A stretch of DNA of 64,000 nt from Diabrotica undecimpunctata (GCF_040954645.1 NC_092810.1:69500660-69564659); one strand, 5' to 3'; counted from the first letter of the stretch, positions 36,735-48,944 are shown. The notes: generated from the sequence alone by a model not told the origin. Made by a program: numbers and translations.

Positions 36735-37000
36735 TCAATGTATCCACCGTACCTTTTTAAAGAGGTGATTCGTCTTCGATGGAATTCATTACTGACCTTT
36801 CTAATTACATACATCGTGTGTAATAGCTTCATTTTCTCCTTTTATCACTATCTCAATATGGTCATCATTTCAAAATGGCCTCTTAAGGTAAGCCTTTTGT
36901 TTTAAGTAGCCCCACAAATATAAGTCCAGGAGGGTAATGTCTGGAGCGCCAGGAGCATAAAGAAAGTTTACACCTCCCTTTACCATCTTGAGAGAGTAAT
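36735..37000 (-). pseudogene. Mariner/Tc1-superfamily transposase, C-terminal fragment
   Basis: APGAPDITLLDLYLWGYLKQKAYLKRP on the minus strand fits the block PRSPDLTPLDFFLWGYLKxKVY that ends the catalytic domain of one insect mariner-like group. The following IPSKTNHLFKKV-like sequence fits its C-terminus. The first two catalytic residues are not present. Confidence 0.65.
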
Positions 37001-37059
37001 AAAAGAAGAAAATGTATCTATTACACCCGATGTAACCAAAAATGTGATTCATGAAATTA

Positions 37060-37831
37060 ATCGAAAAAGAATCACATCTTTAGAACGGACTGGTAGATAC
37101 CTTGAACCTAAAGTAATTGTTATATTTATAAGAATGAAACCTTTATTAAGTTACAGCCATTATTTTAACGAATTTAATAATTTCTTTCGAGTTTCTTGCA
37201 ATATTTTGATGAATTTTCCTGTAGAAATAGCAAGAATTTTGAATGTATACATATAATGAACATTTTGCTCTACATTTGAATTTTATTAACATATTTTATT
37301 CTTCACTAAAAATCATTATTTTTTTATTTTCCTTAAATTTAAAAAATACTGAAATTTTACATACTTATTATGGATTTTCAAGTCATAGAATTTTTTAAGA
37401 ATAAGTTTTTCCTCCAATCGTATAAAACTTCTTTTTAGGACTATTATAAACCAAAATTTAACATCTTAGAATTTAGAGAAAAATGCATGGCCGTGCATAC
37501 CAAAACTAGCTTTGAAAGAATATTTCATCAAAAATTCCGATTTGCATAAACTTCTCGATAAATCAGGTGAAGTTGGCAGAAGCGGCGCCAGTTGGAAGAA
37601 TCCTATTGTACTGTATGAAACCATAGGTCCCAGGCTTAAATATATATATCATTAAATAAAATTTAGAGTCATAAAGCATCTAACAAATTATTTTAGACAC
37701 TTTCTACCTGTGAAATACGATAAGGAGGATGACGAGTAAAAAGGGGCCGCAAGAATATGAAGTTACAGGGGCGTTCATGTAAAATTTCGTATACTAGAAA
37801 TTCAATTTTTATAAACTAAATTTTAAAATTT

Positions 37832-37835
<4 letters not shown>
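37060..37835. other. No recognisable content
   Basis: AT-rich spacer. Confidence 0.45.
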
Positions 37836-37837
<2 letters not shown>

Positions 37838-37877
<40 letters not shown>

Positions 37878-37902
37878 CATATATATATATATATATATAT
37901 AT

Positions 37903-37971
<69 letters not shown>
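37838..37971. repeat. (TA)n microsatellite bordering element C, left side
   Basis: TA tract with two TTACATA interruptions, running directly into the inverted repeat. Confidence 0.95.
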
Positions 37972-37976
<5 letters not shown>

Positions 37977-38036
37977 TGTTTTTTATGGGTTGGAGTCAAT
38001 AAAAGAACTATTGGTAAACTATTCTTTATGTCAAGC

Positions 38037-38064
38037 TTTCAATTCTGTTTACAATCTTTATCAA
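38037..38064 (-). ncRNA. Degenerate hammerhead-like core C, left arm
   Basis: Minus strand: TTGATAA, the stem II region with ATTGT and AGAAT, then GAAA. The first box has lost its initial C compared with the right arm. Confidence 0.35.
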
Positions 38065-38744
38065 GGGCTTCTAAAAAAATACAAAAAATCTTACAGAGTG
38101 AAACTAGAAAAATTAATTTTAACTCACCAAATAAAATTAGTTTTGTTAGTAAATCTAAACTGCTAAACATCTTAAAAACTATTTTAAAAAATATCTAATG
38201 AATGTTTCTCTAAATTTAGTAATTTTGAAAACTTTTTTAACAAAAATAATTGAATTTATAAATAAGTTAGAATAGCGACCAATTACAAATAGCCTCAATG
38301 TCATGAATGCCAACTTACAATTTTCATTTTTGACAATTATATTGCCAAAAAATAAAATTTTGTTTAAAAAATTCTTTTTTATTTAGTAATTATTAATTAC
38401 TTAATATCCACAAGGAAACAAAGTTCCTGTATTTGGCTGTATACCATATATTAAAAAAAAATACCTTTTTATAAAGAATTTTATTCAAAATTAATTACTT
38501 AATAATTATTAATTAATTTATTATTATTTGTCGCTATTCTAACTTATTTATAAATTCAATTATTTTTGTTAAAAAAGTTTTCAAAATTACTAAATTTAGA
38601 GAAACATTCATTAGATATTTTTTAAAATAGTTTTTAAGATGTTTAGCAGTTTAGATTTACTAGCAAAACTAATTTAATTTGGTGAGTTAAAATTTATTTT
38701 TCTAGTTTCACTTTGTAAGATTTTTTGTATTTTTTTAGAAGCTC

Positions 38745-38772
38745 CTGATAAAGATTGTAAACACAATTGAAA
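38745..38772 (+). ncRNA. Hammerhead ribozyme-like core C, right arm
   Basis: CTGATAA (38745-38751; canonical CTGATGA), stem II ATTGT-AAAC-ACAAT, GAAA (38769-38772). One position of the first box differs from the consensus. GCTTG follows GAAA, as in core A. Confidence 0.45.
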
Positions 38773-38872
38773 GCTTGACATAAAGAATAGTTTACCCATA
38801 GCCCTTTTATTGACTCCAACCCATAAAAAACATATTTATATATTCGTTTCCAGACGAGTCACAATTTTTTTT

Positions 38873-38875
<3 letters not shown>

Positions 38876-38937
<62 letters not shown>
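38876..38937. repeat. (TA)n microsatellite bordering element C, right side
   Basis: About 30 TA units. Confidence 0.95.
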
Positions 38938-38939
<2 letters not shown>

Positions 38940-38941
<2 letters not shown>

Positions 38942-39605
38942 AATATTTTAGTTCAAAATAACACTTAAGTATCGAATATCATTTAAGTGCAGAAGGCACC
39001 CAAAAAACTTTTTAACAAAATTGGAACAAAACAAAGATAGCACTTCTAGAGATAACAAATATGGGCTAATCCCCATTATTTTTAACTTCATAGATGCCTC
39101 GACTATTTTACGGTATATTAGAATGTTCTCAGGCTATTTTTTTAATTAATAATTTGTAAGACGAAGAATTGTTAATTTCAATAAAAAATCGCTGAATTTA
39201 CTGCGTGTATTTTAAAGAATAAGTTACATTGCCCTACATAATTTTTTTAGCATTCAGCGGATTATCCTGAAATGTTTACTGAAGTTGCTTTTTATATAGA
39301 TGAGTGTAACCTATGAGTAGAAGTTTAACGTTTAAGTTAACCTATTAGTTAACTTAAAAATGAATGGGCTTGTCCTATTTTTGTAGTGTTTAATATTAGT
39401 TTAAATTTTTTGAAAACACTTTCATATACCAATACTTTAACTTTAAACTCCGGTGGCTAAATTTAAAAAATAGTCAGCTAGAAATTAAACATTTTTCGCA
39501 CTAACAATACATTTTTCATTTGTTTTTAAGTTTCCGTAGGTTAATCGAAATATATGTTTTTTCATTTATTTTAGAACTGTTCCAAAATCAGATATAAAAA
39601 CTATG
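38940..39605. other. No recognisable content
   Basis: AT-rich spacer. Confidence 0.45.
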
Positions 39606-39609
39606 GTAG

Positions 39610-39960
39610 GGTAGGAACCTCAAATGGTTCTGGAAGTCTTAGTCGATATTAATACGTTAATATCTCCATTTCCATGTTTATACAAGGTCTATAAAACCAT
39701 TATTAGATCAATACTTACTATGTTATGGATGCGAGACTTGAGAGATGGCAGAAAATACTTACAAAATGAAAATCAGAAGTTTTTGAACGAAAATTCTACA
39801 AATTGTAAATTCTGGAAGAAAAATAAGACAGATAATAACTAATCAACCACATATAACCATAAACTTTACCAATTGTTAAGATAAACACCAATCCGGAATT
39901 CGGTAGGATCCAGCGACTTGGATGAGCTTATCATGCATTCGTGACATTGACTCATCGTAG
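39610..39960 (+). pseudogene. Non-LTR reverse transcriptase, thumb/C-terminal fragment
   Basis: LYKVYKTIIRSILT followed, after a frameshift, by YGCETWEMAENTYKMKIRSFERKF, then a decayed NHKLYQL block. The order fits the region just after the polymerase active site of RTE-like elements (VYKTLIRPVLxYGxETW). Only about 350 bp remains. Confidence 0.65.
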
Positions 39961-39964
39961 CTAC

Positions 39965-40330
39965 ACAAATGTAATGAATATAGAAGGTTCTAAAATGTGT
40001 GGTTCTAAACTTACCAATAGTGCTTTTGTGTTTCCCAATTGTCTTATAAAGATTTGACTTACCTAAAATAAATAAAATAATCTTTATTATTAATTAAAAG
40101 ACCAACTATTAAATAGAAATGTTAATGTAATATTTTCCATGCTCGTGTACCGAATAAATTTAAAAATTACTAGCACTACACTCTATTTGAGGAGAGACAG
40201 TTATAAACACCAACGAAGAAAAACGATTATAAAGTGGACAAAAGATTTTAATAGTTTTCTATAAACATTTACATTGCAATCTGACCGAGGCTTTCGTTAT
40301 TTTCCTCCCTCAGTCTGGAACAGAATAGTT
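39965..40330. other. No recognisable content
   Basis: AT-rich spacer. Confidence 0.45.
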
Positions 40331-40334
40331 TCAT

Positions 40335-40930
40335 CTGAAGTAGAAAAATCTGTTAATCTGTAAAAAAGTTAATAATAACTGGTTGGACAATTTTTTCTAT
40401 AAAAATATCTAATTCCCACATTTTCTGTTATTACTGAACATGTTTTATACATTTCTGCTACTTTTCTGAAATTATTTCTTTACGTGGTTGTTAAAAATAT
40501 TTCACTTTACCATATTTATATGTGGTATTATTCCATACCGCAAAACCTTCCACTTTAGTCTATACAAGTTCAATTGGGTTTAGTTCCCAGAGGTAGGGAG
40601 AAGGTCGAAGTACAAGAATATCCAGTTTTTTGACATTTCTTGAATGACGTACTTCATAACCGATGTTTGTGTACATTCACAATGGTCAATCCCTCTTTTT
40701 TCACTATGTCTTTTAAACAGTTTTTCTACGAAAGCCACTGAAAAATGTTTGCTTTTTTCAAATAGTTAAAGGTAATTTTTCAGTTCTTCGTGAATGGTAC
40801 GAAGCATTTCCCAAAACAGTTATAAAATTTGATGGCATTAGTATCGTTTGTTCATTATATTTCTCAAAAATTTCAGCATTCTATTTTGGTGGTAGTCACC
40901 GGTAAAATGTGTTTTACCTTTTTTTTACTC
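40335..40930 (-). pseudogene. Second Sailor-like (DD82E) transposase copy, decayed
   Basis: Minus-strand pieces align in order with the transposase at 5636-6998: ITVLGNASYHSRRTEKLP (second catalytic D changed to G), a lysine-rich segment, VLRPSPYLWELNPIELV (third catalytic E kept), WNNTTYKYGKVK, and a C-terminal MWELDIFIEKIVQPVIIN, matching MWKLDNITDKMIEPVIIN. Multiple stops and frameshifts. The N-terminal DNA-binding part and terminal repeats were not found. Confidence 0.75.
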
Positions 40931-40934
40931 ACAA

Positions 40935-42420
40935 AAAAATTTAAATCTTAATAAAGCAGGTTTTAGCTCTTTAATTGGAGTCTTCATTGAAGTAAAACAC
41001 ATTTGTATAGAAAAAAAAATTTTCCAATTGATATTTCAGGAACCTCAGAATTTTATACTGTAAGAACGCGCCACTGGTCTAGTTGCGTTTATGGACTCAC
41101 TCTTCACGGGTACGAAAACTCTCCCATAAGACATAATAAAAAAGAAACCAACTTAATTAACGGTTTCTGAATTCTTTTCTTTAGTCTGTGTTTACTTATT
41201 TTTAAATAGTGGGCACGACCACTCACTTTTGAAGAATGGAGAACGAAATTTTTAGGCCTACGCCGAACAACTACTAACAGTTTTGAATCTATTCTCTCCC
41301 GTGTAGTATTCCACGTTTCATAATGGGATTGAAAAATATTGTTAGTGAGATGATTTGATCGAATACTCAGTTGATGGGTGTTTTGAAATATATAATGGCC
41401 TTAGAAACTGTAGAGGCGATCATTAGGGTTTAAATAAGAGATTATGTTCACTAAGACGTTATTTGATGAGGGAATCTATTAGATCTTCTACGATAATTAA
41501 ACACTGATGTACTGAGATTTATAGAAGGTAACGCATTGATTACTTATAAATCAATGAAAATAAAATTAGAAATAAATAGAATATCAGGTGAAATAGATGG
41601 AAACTTAGTCGAGATGTCCAAATTGCATATTTGCTGCAAATAAAGCCGACCTCATTGATTTTGTAAGTAAGGAACAAATACAGTTAAACATGTAGCAACA
41701 AATTTCCTTAAAATGTCCAAATAAAATTTAGATTTGAAAATCTTTAGTTCTTGATATATCGGTGATCAACGTTGACCAAATAGAAAAATTACTAAGTTTT
41801 CGAAATATTAAAAAACCAATTTTGTTTAAAAAGCTAATTTTCTGGTCAAATTGATAACGTGTCTATTCATATCATAAAAATCAAGGGAAAGTTGGCTTTA
41901 AAATGAACGGGGTCAGCTGGAGCCCTTTTTTCTAATCTAAACCAGTCTTTCCTATCCATATCTAGTCTAATCAAACTAAACCTAACTTAATCATACCTAA
42001 TCGAACCTCACGTAGTAGGAATCTAATCCACCATCCTTCTTCTGACCGATCAATTTTGTCAATATCTACTATCCAGGCGACAAGAAGTTATTGCAGATTT
42101 ATAATTAGCATTATCAAATTTACCAGAAAATGTAATTTTGAAACAAAAATTTATATTAAGTAATTTAGAAGAACTGGCTATTTTTGAAAAAAAAAAATGT
42201 TCGACTCTACTTCACTTCGAACGCCATTCATAGTATATGTAAATATTGTTTTGACTATATTATTCTTCGATATGTTTGTTTTAGCATATCCTATCCTGTT
42301 ACAGTTAGTCGTTTATGCCAAAACCAGATAAATAAATACAAAAGACCAATGCTTTGTTGTATTCCTACAATAATCTGATTTGAATCTGATTTTGTACCAT
42401 AATATGATCTGAAACTTGTC
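40935..42420. other. No recognisable content
   Basis: Some of 40935-41450 may be the N-terminal half of the decayed transposase but cannot be read. The rest is AT-rich. Confidence 0.4.
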
Positions 42421-42424
42421 TGCC

Positions 42425-43000
42425 CTTTCATTATTATCAACCTAATATGTCCAATGCTGGACATAGGTATCCCTCAGCTCCTTCTCTCTGTCTTTGTCTT
42501 AGCAGGTACCGTTACCACGCTTCAGGTCGTCAGTCCATCTGGTTGGTGGGCGTCCACTGCTTCGTAGTGCTTCTTGTCTTAGTCTTGGCCTCCACTCGAC
42601 AATAGTACGTTTTGTTCATCGGTTACCTTATAATCTGGCGACGTTTCCTGTCCAATTCTATTTTAGCAACGTGATTTTTTCGATAGTGTCTGTTGTTTTT
42701 GTTCTACGACTCATAGTCCTCTGAGTCACGAGAAACTTGTTCACTACCTTTTTGTGGTCTAGGCTATCTAGGCTAATCCTATGCGACGTAGGAGCTCACA
42801 TGTCTGGTTATCTCTGCTCAACCGAATTTCGTGTCATAACTACTTACACGATGCAATATCCCTTCCATCAACAGCAATATTACGATTTAGCACCAGATTA
42901 GTCATTATTTACGCCTTGTTCATGTTAATTTTTAGGTTCCTGTCTGCTCTTTAGGTTGATAGAAATCTAGTTTGTGAGCCAATTGGTCTGTTTAGTATCT
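42425..43000 (-). pseudogene. RTE-like element, C-terminal end
   Basis: Minus-strand pieces LVTQRTM, TIEKITLLKWNWTGNVARL, VEWRPRLRQEALRSSGRPPTRWTDDLKR and a tail AALDILG match the family copy at 8100-8915 block for block. 5'-truncated and frameshifted. It ends in an ATAATAAT-like tail near 42430. Confidence 0.8.
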
Positions 43001-43049
43001 TCATGAAAATAATTTGTACACATAGGAGAGGACTGATAAGTAGTTCTGT

Positions 43050-43325
43050 GGAGTCGTCTTTCTAATGCATATTTACCATGATGGGATTGTTTTACGACAT
43101 TGGGAGTATTCCAAACTTTTAGTAAGTTTTCTGTGCATAAAAAAGCCGATTCCCCATCCTGTAGTATCTTCAGTTCCTACATAGTAAAATTTGAACCCTG
43201 ATCTTAATGTTAGTTGTCGTTCGTCTTTTCTTCTGACATCACTAATACCAATGATATCTCCTGTTGTATGCCTGAAGTTCCTTTTTGAGTTTAATAATTT
43301 TACGCACAATGACATAGTTCTGGTA
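43050..43325 (-). pseudogene. Non-LTR element, apurinic endonuclease fragment
   Basis: IIGISDVRRKDERQLTLRSGFKFYYVGTE followed by GWGIGFFMHRKLTKSLEY is the N-terminal part of an APE endonuclease (pattern GLSEVRRxGxxxxxLxSGxxFYYxGxExxxxxGVGFLIHKK). The frame is open for 80 codons. The active-site residues before and after are missing. Confidence 0.72.
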
Positions 43326-43329
43326 TTAT

Positions 43330-43684
43330 GTAAGGTTATTCAATGGTGGTAGTCTTTAGTTGCCTGATCCAGTTCAGGGATTTTTAGCACCAGCAGATTG
43401 CCTTACTTCTCTATATTGAAAACTCATTCGGAAAAATTGGCCAATAACTTGTTACGTTGGAATATTTAGATTGGAAAGTGGTGAGGAGGAAGAGAAGTAC
43501 TTTCCATTTTTGGGCAGGATTGTACTGGGAATTTGGACTTAGGTTATGGATCGTAAGCAAAAACTAAAAGTTCGCGTACACAGGGACGTAAATCCGTGAA
43601 TTAGGGATATCCTTCATCTGGGTCATAAAGGGATATCTACCTTCTAGTCGCTACATACATTGTCTTCTAATATTACCATATTTA
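43330..43684. other. No recognisable content
   Basis: Spacer without supportable features. Confidence 0.4.
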
Positions 43685-43780
43685 ATCTTCTCTTCGTGTG
43701 TCTCATCCTTTAAGGACATTGGCGATTATCACGGCCCATTTTACTGTCTGCAACAGTTCTAAAGAGTTCTATTGTTTTTC
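43685..43780 (-). repeat. Short 3' end fragment of a non-LTR family
   Basis: Minus-strand sequence reads ELFRTVADSKMGRDNRQCP-like protein and contains the complement of ACATTGGCGATTATCACGG, the same block as at 35015 and 47015. It belongs to the family at 34965-36200. Confidence 0.6.
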
Positions 43781-43789
43781 CGCTCCACT

Positions 43790-44790
43790 GCTTTAAATTT
43801 TTCAACTAGGACGTGCGTCGTCTCTCCGGTTCTCTTTTTCCTTCCACTTTCAGTGGAACATTTTTCTTTCCTTTTTAGTGTTTTATATTTCTTTTTTTTC
43901 TGTTGTATTCTAATTATTCTATTATATTTAATAATATGGTCAAATACTTTCAATACTTCAATTTGTGCACAGGATGACAAACTAAGAAAAGTCGTGGTGA
44001 TATCCATCATTCGGATACGAATGGTGTGTGTGCTGTTGGTTTCTTTTGACTGTGGACTTAATCCTATTAGCCTAACTTAAATTACTCTTATAATATGAAA
44101 ATAAGAATAAGGGATAAATGTATTTACTTAAACTAAATAAATTCCAAATTTCCTGATATTTTTAAACATAAACCCGTATTTAAAGGTCTACTCTACTGTA
44201 CTTAGGAAAAAAAAATGTTGCACCACCTTCATAACCGCAAGATAAAACCCTCTATCGTATTTTGATCTCGGCCCATTTTTCTGAACTAGTCGTTAGGCAG
44301 AACCTGTACCGAAATTAATTTCGTGTAAAAAATGGGCGGAAGCTACAAGCCACGTAGGACTGTCACGTCATGTAAACGTTGCCTGTTCCTTATATTTATG
44401 GGCTATTTCATTAAATATTTTATACCTTTCAGAATATTTGCCGGAAATATAATTTATGAGAAAATAATGCAAATTAAGACAATAAACCCATTTTCCTTTT
44501 AATGCCAATGGAAATCTGGTCAGTAAAATTGTTTAAATTTTATTTGCTACCGCAAACTTGCTAATTTTCAATGCCTCCCTTTTAGATAGGTTAATTCGTC
44601 CCGGCCATTATTTGGTTATGGTGTATAGCTTTATTTCTGACTACAAAATATATTATTAAATTGTGTACTATAGCATTTCCAAATATGTAGGTAAGTTAAA
44701 TATTACGATTGGGGAAAGTGCTCTTTATTCTTAGATATTTTGTTGCGCAGAAGTATAATTTCCCCGTTTTCGTTATTGATTTGTTTATTA
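43790..44790. other. No recognisable content
   Basis: Mixed AT-rich spacer; the GC-richer patch at 44215-44390 is unassigned. Confidence 0.4.
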
Positions 44791-44794
44791 AATC

Positions 44795-45110
44795 TTTCGT
44801 TTTATTTAAGGTATTACTTCTATTTTGGCATTGAAATTCTGCAATAATATTCTCCTATATCTGATTGTCCTTTGCCCTTCTTGTTCACTTCCTACGGAGC
44901 ACATATATGGTGTTTAATGTTCTTTTAACTCATTCTCTATGTACTGATCTCTATTATTTATGGCTTTTACCTTGTACGTTCCAAGTGGCCACTATGATTA
45001 TATTTTTGTCGTTTGCCCTGGTTGTTCGTTGCTCTTCTGTCTTGCTTCCTGAGGAGTACATCCTGAGGGTTCCAAGCTGCCATTATCATTATATTTTTCG
45101 TTGATTTTTA
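44795..45110 (-). pseudogene. Non-LTR element, start of endonuclease domain, partly duplicated
   Basis: On the minus strand, a decayed IIVATWNVQ block near 44990 runs into INNRDQYIENELKEH and a decayed ETKKKGKG-SDIGEY segment (44930-44840). This is the beginning of an APE endonuclease. The block coding the WN start occurs twice: CCAAGTGGCCACTATGATTA at 44980 and CCAAGCTGCCATTATCATTA at 45073, about 92 bp apart. Confidence 0.55.
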
Positions 45111-45111
45111 A

Positions 45112-46190
45112 TTATATTGACAAAAAATCATTTCAATAGTAAAACAAGTATATTTGGTAAGAGTTCAGTATCAGAAATCGGTCCACATTAAAGATCCTGA
45201 ACATTAAAATCAAAATAATGTATGTTTATGATCCGCATGAAAATATTGTGCAATATTCGGGCATAAAGCGTGATGCAAAACCCTGGCAAAGAAAATTCTT
45301 CTGCTTGTTTTTGTTTAATTTTAGCTATTCTCGCTTTCCTTTTATTACAATGTAATAATACATATTGTAATTTAAGAGCCACTTACTATTTGATCCATAC
45401 TAATATAATAATGCATTTGTACTACCACAATATTATTGCTTACTAATCTGAACTTTGCGGTATTCCACATACAATATTTTTAAAATTTTGAACGGAACCT
45501 GTAATGCCAAGCATAAAGCGACTTCAAAGGTTAATTTACTTTTTCGCTGATGTACCTCATGAGTGCTACTACATGCAAATAAACTGTATTAATTCTTCCT
45601 GAAAAACGTTACATGCGAAATTGCTAAAACTTCATTAACGAAGTTAATTTGGGAAATGTAAACAGAAATTGTATCAAAAATTGGAAGGAATATAATACTA
45701 TTACCGCGAACCTTTTAAACTGCGTTAAGGAATAAAAAGATCGTTTTTTTTATCGTGAAGCTTAAAAAAATAATGTTTCAATATTAGCTTTTATGGATTA
45801 TTAGATTATATCTAGAAAAACGGGTCATCTTATCTATTGTTTCTACCAGATATTTTAATTTTGATGTCCTCTATATTGGTAAATGCCATAATGAGATGTG
45901 TAAGGATTTTGTGGACACTATGAGTATGCTACTGATATTTATACCGATATTGATACTGACCTATAGTATATTATGCAGTGTCTAATATGTACTATAAAGC
46001 AGGTGGACAGAAAAGTGTTACAATAAAAGTTTTTCTGATCAATGAAGTTATCTATGTGAGTCAATAAAAAATATACCAGGGGCAATATAACTACAAAATA
46101 ACGTAGTTATACTCTTTAATGGTGCACACTGCATATTTTTAAAATGTTGCATTCGTCTTAACTTGATTTTAAAGTTGTATGTATGATTGA
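45112..46190. other. No recognisable content
   Basis: AT-rich spacer. Confidence 0.45.
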
Positions 46191-46195
46191 ATAGT

Positions 46196-47688
46196 TCAAT
46201 CGTCAGAGATTTGATCTCTAAAAACGAGAAGAACAAGCTTAATTTTGCTAAGAATGTCAATTTTGAGACCCCAAAAAAGATGCAAAAAAAGGTTGCTACA
46301 TTTACCGAAGGGCTTACCCTTAAAAACCCCCCTCGTAGGAGGGGAAAACGGAAACATCGATTTACCAAGAATATGTACCTATGCCGTAGAAAAAAATATT
46401 TCAAACAACAAATGTAGCTGAGATAATTTTGAACAAAAATGTTTATTAGCACTTTTTTTGTAGAATGAACCGTTCTTTCAGAAACAACGGTTGAAGCGAC
46501 AAGAGATTTTGAATGTGTTAAGCGCGCGAACTCAATTTTAAAAAAAATTGTAATAACTCTACGGTAAAAATTCGATATGTTTTGATCAGAATGTCCTATC
46601 GACAAAAATCGACGTACGTTTTAAAGATGAATAGTGCAGATATTGTATGTAGTTCTTGTATTTTGCCGCAAATAAAGTCAGTTTCTATAAAGCATTTAAA
46701 TAAACATTGACGGTCTCTGTAGAATTTCCATTGTTGGAGCCCAATCTTCATGACCTATAACATGAAATTTCGATTTTGAGTTTTGGTTACAAATATGATT
46801 AATTTGAATTATGGCCTAAAAAACGCTGAATTTAAACTTTCAGATTACAAACAATCGCACGTCACGGAAAATGTTTTCACAAAGACATTAGGTGTAATTT
46901 GTAGCTGAAGTTATGTAGTTTGGAAAAACGTACTTATGCAAACGAAAAGAAGCAGTTTTTTAAATTTTTTAGATCGTTTCTTCGTCTTTAAGTTCCATCT
47001 TCTATCGAAGGTTGGAAATCATCATGGCTATGCGGACTTTGTTGACTGCCGCTCTTAATAGTTCTGCACTACTGCAATCAAACCAGCCTTGGATCGTTTG
47101 TAATGTGAAAATTTAGATTCAGTGTTTTTTAGGTATATTTCGAATACCCCATATTTGTTGTCGAAAGTCAAAATCGAAATTGCATGCTATAGGCTTCAAA
47201 GATTATGCAATAACACTGAAAATTCCATAGTAACCTGTCAATGGAAGTGATCAATTTTATTGATCTCATGAGATTCGTAAAAAATCGCAAAAATCGCGCA
47301 ATGTTTATTTATTTAACAGCTTTATAGAAACTGACTATCAGCTTTATAAAACTTACTTCTTTTGCGGCCTAATGCAAAAATGACATATGAAATCTGCACT
47401 CTTCACCTTTAAAACGCATTTCGATTTATGTTGATCAAGAGATGGGACATTCCGATCAAGAGGTATCGAATTTTTATCGTCGAGTTGATACAAATTTTAT
47501 TTAAAAAATTGCTTTCGATTTTGAAAGCGGTTGCTTCAAGCGTTGTTCCTGAGGGTTTTAGGGGGAATCCCAAGGGTAGTGGCAAACTTTTTTGCATCTT
47601 TATTGGGGTCCCTAATTAACATTATCAGCAAAATTCAGGTTGTTCGTATGATTTTTAGAGGTTCGCCGGTATTTTCGTCTCTAACGAC
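46196..47688. repeat. Diverged inverted repeat, arms about 0.6-0.7 kb, unknown element
   Basis: The reverse complement of 46196-46870 aligns with 47100-47688. Matching blocks include GGACATTCTGATCAA/GGACATTCCGATCAA, ATCGAATTTTTA, CTTTTTTGCATCTTT, TCAGTTTCTATAAAGC, ATTTCGATTTTGA and GATTACAAACAATCG/CATTACAAACGATCC. The right arm lacks about 90 bp present in the left. The long open frames across the left arm (185 codons minus, 76 codons plus) have no recognisable motif and are not kept in the right arm, so I regard them as chance. Confidence 0.75.
46980..47091 (-). mobile_element. 112 bp retroposon fragment nested in the inverted repeat
   Basis: GATCGTTT stands on both sides (46972-46979 and 47092-47099), an 8 bp target duplication. 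The minus strand reads AELLRAAVNKVRIAMMISNLR, the C-terminal end of the family at 34965-36200, then GAAG-type sequence. It is a severely 5'-truncated copy. Confidence 0.7.
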
Positions 47689-47689
47689 T

Positions 47690-48940
47690 GGCGTATGAAA
47701 TTAAAATTATATAAAAATTGTAATATTTTTTTATTAAGTAAATATTTTAAGTCATCAGTTTTAACAAATAAAACATAATATTTTTGATATTAGATAGTTT
47801 CTTTGTTATGTTTATAAATGGCTCTAAGAGCGGCCGACCAAAGGCCACAACTATTGATTGAAGGTCCTTGTAAATCTATTCCGAAAACTGCGTTATAATA
47901 TGATATTAGTTGAAATCCACTCGGACCATTATCAACAATTTTGTGAAACAATATGAAACTAGATAATCTTAAAAACAGTGATAACAATCCGTTAAATACC
48001 AAATGAGTAATGACTAAATCATCTTCATACATTATACTTTGATATTACCAGACAATAACATGCTTACTTATAAGAAAAAAGTATCACAAAGATAAAATTA
48101 TTAGAAACGCTTTTTAAAACTGTGGTAAACTGTGGTCGAACGCCTACTTTTCAAATTTCCTCAATTTGAATTTTTAAAAGGATTGTAGAATTATAGTGAT
48201 TAGTAAATATTACATATATTATACATATTTGACATAAAACGTTATATAACCAGTTCACATTTTAAAATTTACATATCAAAATCCGTTTTCCTATAATATC
48301 TTAATAAAATGATGATATCAACAAACAAAATGAAAAAACTCAACTTTATGAGTCAATAATTTTTCATTTATCCGACGTCATTGCACCGATGACTTCGTTT
48401 TTAATGGCCTCATATGCATTAATACCCAATAAAAATGTTAGCGATCAGCTTAATTTAACTGCTGACAAAAAGAAGAAGTTGAAAGAACTCTCGAAAACGA
48501 ATTTGCATAAAAATAAAGAGTGGTGCTGAGGCACTGACACGTTTTGTCGTCTCAACAAGGTAACCGAAAGTATGGAATTTATAGAATGTTATGATGACAG
48601 ATAAAATCTCATTTAACAGCCAAGTATGAATACATGAATGGCACTAAATATAATATCATATATATTTAATATCTAAACTCTATCGTGATTCTATCGTGCC
48701 AACTCAATGGTGATTCTATCGTGCTAAGTAGATATATCAATGGCAACATATAGCTCTCCATGATTTTTATTGAATGCATTTCGTGTAAACAGCAATATTT
48801 AATTATAAATTGCTATATACACCAAAGTAGGCAAAAACATTAAAATAGGTGGCGGGATGTTGCCTAAGATAGAAGTGGTTTCTTGAAAGCGAAAGATTAG
48901 TATTTAATTAATTAGATAGAATTTAGTTAGAATTAATTAC
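47690..48940. other. Unassigned
   Basis: AT-rich. An 80-codon minus-strand frame at 47790-48032 is clean but unrecognised. ATTCTATCGTG occurs twice near 48690-48720. Confidence 0.35.
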
Positions 48941-48944
48941 CAAC

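Larger units (their letters stand above)
37971..38838. repeat. Inverted-repeat element C, about 308 bp arms, flanked by (TA)n on both sides
   Basis: Left arm 37971-38280 and right arm 38531-38838 are reverse complements with few mismatches, from TAAATATGTTTTTTATGGG inward to GAATAGCGAC. The unique centre is about 250 bp. A second (TA)n tract follows 38 bp beyond the right arm. Each arm carries a hammerhead-like core, the left one mutated. No protein is encoded. Confidence 0.92.

Noticed and set aside
46048..46605. 185-codon minus-strand open frame
   Set aside because: It lies in one arm of a decayed inverted repeat, is not kept in the other arm, and has no motif. The length is within reach of chance in this composition.
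47790..48032. 80-codon minus-strand frame as an exon
   Set aside because: The translation looks more protein-like than most, but I recognise no family and there are no convincing splice sites. Left unassigned.
48360..48385. Shared TTTATCCGACGTCAT block at 31265 and 48365
   Set aside because: Too short (about 15 bp) to support a repeat family without a search.
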